Made by a program: the position numbers and the translations under genes. The notes below the pieces were generated by a model. It had not been told where the DNA came from. It did no database searches and worked only from the letters and a program-made list of their open reading frames with translations. DNA of 10,579 bases from an uncultured Acetatifactor sp. (GTDB lineage Bacteria > Bacillota > Clostridia > Lachnospirales > Lachnospiraceae), in the NCBI GenBank assembly GCA_910584235.1, contig CAJTZD010000011.1, positions 91,785 to 102,363 of the forward strand, written 5' to 3'. Positions within the stretch are counted from its first letter, which is position 1; every line of letters starts with the position of its first letter. This document shows, one piece after another, positions 5,638 to 10,579 of this stretch.

Positions 5638-6481
5638 TTCCTTCAAATACCGTCACCGCAGGCCCGGTCATGTAGACCAGGTTCTCCTCCCTGTCCCACT
5701 CGATGAACAGTTCCCCTCCTAACAGCTTAACCGTTACCGCATTGTCTGTCAAGCCATTTAATACCCCTGCCACCGCCACGGCGCAGCACCCGGTACCGCA
5801 GGCAAAAGTCTCCCCGGTGCCCCGCTCCCAGACCCGCATGAAGCAGTTCTTCCTGTCCAGCACCTCCACGAATTCCGTGTTGGTCCGGTTGGGGAACCTT
5901 TCGTGGTTCTCGAACAGAGGCCCCAATTGCTCCAGGGCCATCCCGGCCACATCCTTTGCAAAGATCACCGCATGGGGATTCCCCATGGACACACAGGTCA
6001 TGCGGTACTGTCTGCCGCCCGCCAAAATGGGCTCGTCCACCGCCCTGTCCCCGGCGGCCTCCACCGGAATCAGGCCAGGCTTCAGGATAGGGCTGCCCAT
6101 ATTGACCCGCACCTGCGTCACCTCTCCCCTGCCGCCCTGCCCGCTCTCCTCCACGGTCAGATCCAGATACTTTACCTTTCCCGCGCTGACCACGCTGATG
6201 GATTTTTTGTCCGTCAGGCCTTTGTCATAGACGAACTTCCCCACGCAGCGGATGCCATTGCCGCACATCTCCGACCGGGAGCCGTCCGCATTGTACATCT
6301 CCATCTCAAAATCTGCCTCCGCAGCAGGATTGATAAAGATCACACCATCCCCCCCAATCCCGAAATGCCTGTCGCTGAGCCGCCTCACCAGCCCCGGCTT
6401 CTCCAAATCCGAAAGCTTCTCCTCGAATCCATTTATATATATGTAGTCATTCCCGCATCCCTGCATCTTCGTAAATCTCAA
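5627..6481 (-). CDS. dapF: Diaminopimelate epimerase (DapF)
   Basis: A 284-residue protein of normal DapF length. It is a PLP-independent epimerase that converts LL-diaminopimelate to the meso form for lysine and peptidoglycan. The two catalytic cysteines are both present: Cys73 in MCGNGIRC and Cys228 in ACGTGCCAVA. Other family marks are the N-terminal FTKMQGCGNDYIYING, GGDGVIFI (43-50), NADGSRSEMCGNG (64-76), MGNPHAV (166-172) and RVWERGTGET (216-225). The TTG at 6479-6481 is chosen because family members start at this point; upstream in-frame ATGs lie inside the ANTAR gene and add unrelated residues. A purine-rich AAAGGGG lies upstream. It starts 29 bases after the ANTAR gene, so translation is probably linked. 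Its last codons overlap palindromic element II, and it ends with TAG. Confidence 0.96.
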   Translation of the reverse strand: MRFTKMQGCGNDYIYINGFEEKLSDLEKPGLVRRLSDRHFGIGGDGVIFINPAAEADFEMEMYNADGSRSEMCGNGIRCVGKFVYDKGLTDKKSISVVSAGKVKYLDLTVEESGQGGRGEVTQVRVNMGSPILKPGLIPVEAAGDRAVDEPILAGGRQYRMTCVSMGNPHAVIFAKDVAGMALEQLGPLFENHERFPNRTNTEFVEVLDRKNCFMRVWERGTGETFACGTGCCAVAVAGVLNGLTDNAVTVKLLGGELFIEWDREENLVYMTGPAVTVFEGSVR

Positions 6482-6510
6482 GATACCACCGCCCCTTTCT
6501 TCCTCTCCTT

Positions 6511-7059
6511 TTATACTTTTTGCATCGCCAGCACCATACTTGCCGTCTCCACCAGGTTCGTGCCACTGTCCATGCTGCATTTCTGCAGATATTTGTGGGC
6601 CTCCCCCTCGGTCAGATGGTTCCTAGCCATCAGGATCCCTTTGGCCTCTTTTAACAGAGCCTCCTCCTCGGCGCTCCTCACCTTTGGAGCCAGGCGCGCC
6701 TTTCGCCTGCGGCGGACGATTCCCTCCGCCATCATCCCCACGGTGCTGACCAGATCATGAACCTTAAGGGGCATGGACAGACACACGATGCCCTCCCCGC
6801 CGCACTCTTTCAATAATCTGTCAGAAGCCATCAGGAGTATCTCGAACCTCTCCGGCAGACATTCCCGAAGCCGGGAATACACCATGTCCGTCAGCTTGTA
6901 CCCGCAGATGACAATACCGTCATTCAAGCCGTCCGCCTGGCTGACCACCTGCGCCCCGGTGGTGCAGATGCCCGTCACCCGAAATCCGTTTCGCACCAGC
7001 ACATTTTTTATACCTTTCGCGTCCTCCGGCTTCGGCAGTGCCACAATCAAATTCGTCAA
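6511..7059 (-). CDS. ANTAR-domain RNA-binding antitermination regulator with degenerate receiver
   Basis: A 182-residue protein. Residues 1-115 form a receiver-like domain whose usual phospho-acceptor position is replaced: the strand reads GIVICGYKLTDM (48-59) with no Asp after the hydrophobic run, so phosphorylation there is unlikely. A basic linker (RRRRK, 116-120) leads to a C-terminal ANTAR domain (about 128-180) with AKGILM (139-144), LTEGEAHKYLQ (149-159) and a final three-helix pattern. ANTAR domains bind paired hairpins in leader RNA and prevent termination. Clostridia often carry such a gene beside glnA (glnR/nitR-like), so glnA is the likely target. The start is TTG (7057-7059), preceded by GGTGAGGA; it gives the expected N-terminus. 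It lies 82 bases after glnA and 29 before dapF. What it senses is unknown. Confidence 0.9.
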   Translation of the reverse strand: MTNLIVALPKPEDAKGIKNVLVRNGFRVTGICTTGAQVVSQADGLNDGIVICGYKLTDMVYSRLRECLPERFEILLMASDRLLKECGGEGIVCLSMPLKVHDLVSTVGMMAEGIVRRRRKARLAPKVRSAEEEALLKEAKGILMARNHLTEGEAHKYLQKCSMDSGTNLVETASMVLAMQKV

Positions 7060-7114
7060 GCGTCCTCACCCCCCTGCCAGGCATTGCCCTGCCTGTCTCT
7101 TCCGCATCCGCTTT

Positions 7115-7129
7115 CCCGCCTCCGGCGGG
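7115..7129. other. Short hairpin in the glnA/ANTAR gap
   Basis: CCCGCC-TCC-GGCGGG is a perfect 6-bp stem just after the glnA stop. A second weak repeat, CAGGC...GCCTG, follows at about 7078-7096. No T-run follows on the minus strand, so it is at most a partial terminator or mRNA 3' hairpin that could lower expression of the regulator relative to glnA. Confidence 0.4.
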
Positions 7130-7141
7130 TATGCTTTTGCC

Positions 7142-8473
7142 CTAATACCTGTACAGATATTCCGCTATCTCCCACTCCGTCACATGGGCCCGGTACTGCT
7201 GCCATTCCCGCTCCTTGGCCGCAATATACTTCTCCGCCACATGCTTCCCCAGCACGTCTAGGATGAAACTGTCCTTTTTCAGCTCCTCCACGGCCTCCAT
7301 CAAAGTTCCCGGCAGGCTCTCTATGCCCAATGCGCGCCTCTGAACCTCCGTCATGGCGTAGATATTACAGTCCACGCTGGCAGGGGGCTGAATCCGATTC
7401 GCGATGCCGTCCAATCCGGCTTTTAAGCACACCGCCAGCATTAGATAAGGGTTCGCAGCGGAGTCCGGACTGCGCAGCTCTATCCTGGTGCTGCCGCCCT
7501 TCTCTGCGGGAATGCGGATCAGAGGGCTGCGGTTGGTGGCGCTCCACGCAATGTAAACCGGCGCGTCATACCCCGGCACCAGCCTCTTGTAGGAATTCAC
7601 CAGCTGGTTGGTGACGGCTGCCATGCCTTTAATGTGCCGCATGATGCCCCCCATGAAATAATAGGCTTCGCGGCTCAGTCCCTGAGGGTCGCCGCCATCC
7701 TCAAAGAGGTTCTTTCCGTCCCTGTGCAGAGACATGTTGATATGCATGCCGGAGCCGTTGACCCCGAACTTGGGCTTTGGCATAAAGGTGGCGTGGAGAC
7801 CGTGGCGCTTTGCGATGGTCCTCACTGCCAGCTTGAAAGTCATGATATCGTCCGCCACTGCCAGGGCCTCGTCATAGCGCAGGTCAATTTCGTGCTGGGC
7901 CGGCGCAATCTCATGGTGGGAGGCCTCGATAATCATCCCCATGTCCTCCAGCGTCATGACAATCTCCCGCCTGGCATTCTCTCCGCCGTCCAGAGGCCCG
8001 ATGTCGAAATAGCCCGCCTGCTCGCGGGTATTCGTAGTGGGCATGGCGTTCTCGTCCGTGTCAAACAGGAAGAACTCGCACTCCGGCCCCACCTCAAAGG
8101 TATAGCCCATGTCCTTTGCCTCTTTGACGGCCCGTTTCAGCACCCCTCTTGGATCTCCCTCAAAAGGCGTGCCGTCCGGCCGGTAAATGTCGCATATCAT
8201 CCGCGCCACCTTTCCCTGCTGGGGTCTCCATGGGAAGATCTCCAATGTGGAGAGATCCGGATGCAGATACATATCCGACTCCTCGATTCCCACAAATCCG
8301 TCAATGGCCGACCCGTCGAACATACACCGGTTCTCCAGGGCCTTGTCCAGCTGGTTGGCCGTGATGGCAATGTTCTTCAGATGGCCGAACATATCCGTGA
8401 ACTGCAGGCGGATGAATTCCACATCCTCTTCCTGTACCAGCCGCACAATGTCCTCCCTTGTGTAATCTTTCAT
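7142..8473 (-). CDS. glnA: Glutamine synthetase type I (GSI-alpha-like)
   Basis: A 443-residue enzyme, matching the length of B. subtilis-type GlnA, which lacks the insertion of GSI-beta enzymes. It makes glutamine from glutamate, ammonia and ATP as a dodecamer. Motifs include the N-terminal FIRLQFTDMFGHLKNIAI (20-37), MFDGSAIDGF (51-60), EESDMYL (64-70), the metal-binding GPECEFF (129-135), ASHHEIAP (184-191), NGSGMH (239-244), NSYKRLVPGY (293-302), NRSPLIRIP (314-322) and ELRSPDSAANPYL (332-344). The frame opens at 8491, but the ATG at 8471-8473 with AGGAGGT five bases upstream (8479-8485) is clearly the start. It has its own promoter and a leader terminator, and is followed by an ANTAR regulator. 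It ends with TAG. Control by adenylylation is unlikely in this type. Confidence 0.98.
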   Translation of the reverse strand: MKDYTREDIVRLVQEEDVEFIRLQFTDMFGHLKNIAITANQLDKALENRCMFDGSAIDGFVGIEESDMYLHPDLSTLEIFPWRPQQGKVARMICDIYRPDGTPFEGDPRGVLKRAVKEAKDMGYTFEVGPECEFFLFDTDENAMPTTNTREQAGYFDIGPLDGGENARREIVMTLEDMGMIIEASHHEIAPAQHEIDLRYDEALAVADDIMTFKLAVRTIAKRHGLHATFMPKPKFGVNGSGMHINMSLHRDGKNLFEDGGDPQGLSREAYYFMGGIMRHIKGMAAVTNQLVNSYKRLVPGYDAPVYIAWSATNRSPLIRIPAEKGGSTRIELRSPDSAANPYLMLAVCLKAGLDGIANRIQPPASVDCNIYAMTEVQRRALGIESLPGTLMEAVEELKKDSFILDVLGKHVAEKYIAAKEREWQQYRAHVTEWEIAEYLYRY

Positions 8474-8525
8474 TTCAAACCTCCTAACCAAAATCTCTGC
8501 GCCATAGCGCCGCTTTTATCGGGGT

Positions 8526-8568
8526 AAAAAGTCAAAAAGGGCAGTCCTCCTACGCTGAGAACGCCCTT
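8526..8568 (-). terminator. Leader terminator (attenuator) upstream of glnA
   Basis: On the minus strand AAGGGC-GTTCTC pairs with GAGGAC-T-GCCCTT around the loop AGCGTAG, a 12-bp stem with one bulge. It is followed by TTTTTGACTTTTT. It lies after the glnA promoter and 52 bases or more before the glnA ATG, so it should stop transcription early unless overridden. The loop begins A..G, like the A1/G4 pattern of ANTAR target loops, but it has seven bases, and a convincing partner hairpin inside the transcript is not visible. A weak hairpin GCGC-TATG-GCGC lies between it and the ribosome binding site. Confidence 0.75.
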
Positions 8569-8580
8569 GTCCTATGCTCT

Positions 8581-8609
8581 ATCATAACAACCAGCCACCC
8601 GCTTGTCAA
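8581..8609 (-). promoter_or_regulatory. Sigma-A promoter of glnA
   Basis: On the minus strand a perfect -35 TTGACA (8604-8609) is separated by 17 bases from TATGAT (8581-8586), a five-of-six -10. The expected start is near 8574, about 100 bases upstream of the glnA ATG and only a few bases before the attenuator stem. The near-consensus sequence suggests strong initiation with control exerted after it. Confidence 0.85.
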
Positions 8610-8652
8610 TGCTTATGGCAGGATTCTCTCAAAAACCTCTCTTACCGGCACA

Positions 8653-8695
8653 GCTTTTCCGGGGCCCGGTCTCCCAAAAAACGCCCCGGAAAAGC
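8653..8695 (-). terminator. Large inverted repeat after the GH30 gene
   Basis: A perfect 13-bp inverted repeat, GCTTTTCCGGGGC (8653-8665) and GCCCCGGAAAAGC (8683-8695), lies 18 bases past the GH30 stop. In the minus direction a six-T run (8676-8681) follows the first arm. A smaller hairpin upstream (CGGAA/TTCCG, partly sharing that arm) could therefore be the true terminator, with the large stem as an alternative fold. It separates the sugar-use operon from glnA. Confidence 0.65.
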
Positions 8696-8713
8696 CCTTC
8701 CGCAATCCGGAAA

Positions 8714-10324
8714 CTACTTTTGATTCCGGCAGAGCACCAGGGTTACCACGCTCCTTGCGGGTACTGTCACCGGCGTCTGCTCCCATTTCTCATCCAGGAC
8801 GCACTCCAGGTCATGGGCATCCGAAGTTTCATAGCATGCGATTCTGTCATACGCCCCGCATCCCTCCAGAACGAATTCCTGATCCGACATTCCCTCATTG
8901 ACGAAGACCATTACCAGCTCCTCCTCACCGTTCTCATTGGTTCCGGTGAAAGCAGTGGGCAAAAGTTTCTCCAGATCCCGCGAGTCTCCCTCTATCTCCA
9001 CCCGCACATACCCCGGGCGCACATACCTGCTGTAATTGCCGAAGCTCCACAGCCGCTTCAGAGCCCGGAATTTCTGGCTTTTTTCGTCAATATAGATCAA
9101 GCCGTCCCGATAGCCCCCAGGCGCCACGGCCACCCAGTTCTGCCAGGATACCACGCTCAGAATCCTCAGATCCTCCGCAATCTCCTGGGCCAGATGTATG
9201 GCCGAATCCATGGTCACATCCGAGCCGTTTACCATTTCGCACCATTCACTGGTACGCAGCTTTACCTCCGGGTGATACACTTTCATGTAATTGCGGTAGC
9301 TCTCCTTATCCACGGCTTCCGACCAGTAGGAATGATTGTCAATGGTGTCAAAATGGGCCGCCAATCTCTCATTGCCCAACAGGCTCTCCGTGTGCGCAAT
9401 GGCCTGCCCTTTCCACTCTCCGCTCTCCGGGCCGGACAGCTTTACGCCTTCCAGCGCCTCTCTGCTCTCCAGTTCATCCAGAAAAGCCAGGTATACCTCC
9501 GTGAGCTGCTCCGGCTCGTAATGTGTGCCCTCCTGGCCTCCCGTCCACTCCCACTGAGGCTCATTGATGGGCGAGAGGAATTTCACCGGAATCCCCTCCG
9601 CCACAAAATGCTCCGCCACATCCATCACATAGGACGCAAAAGCCCGGTAGTTCTCCGGGGACAGATTGCTCTTCGCCCCCTTGTCCATATGGGCCAGGCC
9701 GTTGTCCGTGAGACGTTCCAGCGGAGAATTGCAGAAGAGAACCACCTCCTCCACGCCCAGCTCCGTGGCCTTTTCCAGGAACCATACAGCGTTGGCATCC
9801 TTTGTGAAATCATAGACCCCCGCCGATGTCTCAAAATTCCGGGCACGTCTGTGAACATCGGAATAAGTGCCTTTGCGGCTCTCCGCGGAGCCCGCTCCCA
9901 GATTATAGCGGTAGCAGGTGAGGCCGATCCCTTCCTCCTTGTCAAACAGGAGCGTGGCGATCCGCTCCCTGGTGCTTATGCCGCTGTCGTCAACGCATTC
10001 CTCAAAGCCGCCCACATACTGGCTCCACCATGCGCCGCTGGTCCCGAAACTCTCCATGGTCTGGTATTCGGTACCTGTATCCACTTTCATACTGCCGTAT
10101 TGTGACATATCGTTGTTTTCCCCTTTCTCTTCGGGCTGTCCGGATTCGGATTGCCCGGCTTCTTCCTCCCCCGGCGCGGATTCTTCCGCCGTCTCATCCT
10201 GCACGGCCTCCCCGTACTGCACCGGTTTTTTCGACTGCGCTTCCCCACTCGGAGCCTGCCCGCATCCCCCGAGCAGACTGCCGGCCAGACACAGCGCCGT
10301 CCATATCATCCATCGTTTTCTCAT
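8714..10324 (-). CDS. GH30-like glycoside hydrolase lipoprotein
   Basis: A 536-residue secreted enzyme. A lipoprotein signal peptide ends at the lipobox LLGG-C (Cys21), followed by an acidic Glu/Ser/Gly-rich spacer (about 22-72) holding the enzyme off the membrane. The catalytic barrel of clan GH-A starts near residue 85 (ESFGTSGAWW). The acid/base is probably Glu255 in SPINEPQWEW and the nucleophile Glu360 in LRTSEWCEM. WQNWVAVAPGGYRDGLIYID (394-413) and FGNYSRYVRPGYVRV (428-442) are typical of GH30. A beta-sandwich with the last strands around 455-535 completes the fold. Substrate cannot be read off; GH30 members cut xylan, beta-1,6-galactan or glucosylceramides. ATG at 10322-10324 has a G-rich GGGGGGAC upstream. 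It follows an ABC sugar permease gene, so the product likely feeds that transporter. The stop is TAG. Confidence 0.88.
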   Translation of the reverse strand: MRKRWMIWTALCLAGSLLGGCGQAPSGEAQSKKPVQYGEAVQDETAEESAPGEEEAGQSESGQPEEKGENNDMSQYGSMKVDTGTEYQTMESFGTSGAWWSQYVGGFEECVDDSGISTRERIATLLFDKEEGIGLTCYRYNLGAGSAESRKGTYSDVHRRARNFETSAGVYDFTKDANAVWFLEKATELGVEEVVLFCNSPLERLTDNGLAHMDKGAKSNLSPENYRAFASYVMDVAEHFVAEGIPVKFLSPINEPQWEWTGGQEGTHYEPEQLTEVYLAFLDELESREALEGVKLSGPESGEWKGQAIAHTESLLGNERLAAHFDTIDNHSYWSEAVDKESYRNYMKVYHPEVKLRTSEWCEMVNGSDVTMDSAIHLAQEIAEDLRILSVVSWQNWVAVAPGGYRDGLIYIDEKSQKFRALKRLWSFGNYSRYVRPGYVRVEIEGDSRDLEKLLPTAFTGTNENGEEELVMVFVNEGMSDQEFVLEGCGAYDRIACYETSDAHDLECVLDEKWEQTPVTVPARSVVTLVLCRNQK

Positions 10325-10386
10325 TGCCGTCCCCCCAGCCTGTCAATCAGAATTCTTATCTGCCAAAACCAAGTTCCGCCCTTTCA

Positions 10387-10420
10387 TACAGGTTTCCCAT
10401 AGAGTGGGAAACTGCCTGTA
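10387..10420. other. Imperfect palindrome between permease and GH30 genes
   Basis: TACAG-GTTTCCCA (10387-10399) pairs with TGGGAAAC (10405-10412) and, after a three-base bulge, CTGTA (10416-10420). The loop has five bases. No T-run follows on either strand. It could be an mRNA-stabilising hairpin or an operator; nothing identifies a binding protein. Confidence 0.45.
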
Positions 10421-10446
10421 CAAGCGGGCCCGTATACGAAAAGTCA

Positions 10447-10474
10447 GGCGGCGCTGCCGTAAACACACGCCGCC
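10447..10474 (-). terminator. Possible weak terminator after the ABC permease
   Basis: GGCGGCG (10447-10453) and CGCCGCC (10468-10474) form a perfect 7-bp stem with a 14-base loop, 24 bases past the permease stop. On the minus strand it is followed by TGACTTTTCG, a short T-run, so termination is probably partial. This would let some transcripts continue into the GH30 gene. Confidence 0.4.
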
Positions 10475-10498
10475 CGAGCTCTGCCGGCCGAACCGTTT

Positions 10499-10579
10499 TT
10501 ATCCAACCAGTCCGGAATTCTCCATATTCTCCACCAGCTTCCTCTGTCCGATGAGATACACGATCAGCAGCGGAATCAG
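10499..10579 (-). CDS. Carbohydrate ABC transporter permease (MalG-type), C-terminal end
   Basis: Only the last 26 codons and a TAA are in the window. They read LIPLLIVYLIGQRKLVENME then NSGLVG. This is the typical end of the second inner-membrane subunit of sugar importers: a last membrane helix running into a motif like GQR(x)FVEGxxxGxxKG. The rest lies beyond the window. The downstream lipoprotein glycosidase supports a role in uptake of oligosaccharides released outside the cell. Too little is visible to name the sugar, and the usual final Lys-Gly is replaced by Val-Gly. Confidence 0.82.
   Translation of the reverse strand: MIPLLIVYLIGQRKLVENMENSGLVG

Noticed and set aside
8573..8590. 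A first ANTAR hairpin (TATG-ATAGAG-CATA, loop with A1 and G4) upstream of the glnA attenuator
   Set aside because: It overlaps the -10 box of the near-consensus promoter, so it would not be in the transcript unless another promoter lies further upstream; the 4-bp stem is also easily met by chance.
8603..10105. A 500-codon open frame on the + strand opposite the GH30 gene, and other long + strand frames at 421-1161, 4669-5376, 5903-6760 and 7634-8527
   Set aside because: Each lies antisense to a clear conserved gene. Their translations show no recognisable domains and are rich in His, Arg and Pro, as expected of GC-rich shadow frames.

Overview
The window reads as a chromosomal segment of a Lachnospiraceae-like anaerobic Firmicute (Clostridia) with fairly GC-rich DNA. 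The grounds are a T-box leader, AGGAGG-type ribosome binding sites, a GatCAB-type amidotransferase gene beside aspS, lysine/DAP synthesis through DapL, a glutamine synthetase gene paired with an ANTAR regulator, and a DUF6056-type membrane protein. No 16S or other species marker is present, so the genus is not called. Every gene I can support is on the minus strand, so transcription runs from high to low coordinates.

Layout in the direction of transcription: (1) 10499-10579, the last 26 codons of a MalG-type sugar ABC permease, then a lipoprotein glycosidase of GH30 type (8714-10324) closed by a large inverted repeat. This is the tail of a carbohydrate-use operon. (2) A near-consensus promoter and a leader terminator precede glnA (7142-8473), followed by an ANTAR RNA-binding regulator (6511-7059), dapF (5627-6481) and dapL (4303-5517). 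The small gaps suggest one nitrogen/DAP transcription unit. The ANTAR protein is the obvious candidate to act on the glnA leader terminator. (3) A DUF6056-like polytopic membrane protein (2999-4201) ends at an in-frame TAG, beyond which 25 further sense codons remain. (4) A T-box leader (2407-2871) controls aspS (538-2301) and then gatC (81-377). AspRS carries the histidine typical of non-discriminating enzymes, which fits with GatC: Asp-tRNA(Asn) is made first and then amidated.

The most unusual content lies between the genes. Three related, modular palindromic elements occur at 416-538 (aspS/gatC junction), 5541-5637 (dapF/dapL junction) and 2452-2626. They share a conserved seven-base hairpin loop (GYACTTW on the + strand), stems that differ between copies but stay base-paired, an outer stem starting GTGYG, and in two copies the tag GGTGCAAGTC. 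Two copies begin on or at the stop codon of the preceding gene. The third sits inside the T-box leader, exactly between the two halves of the antiterminator, so the T-box is split by about 175 bases. I do not recognise this family. A 12-base tandem repeat lies downstream of gatC at the window edge.
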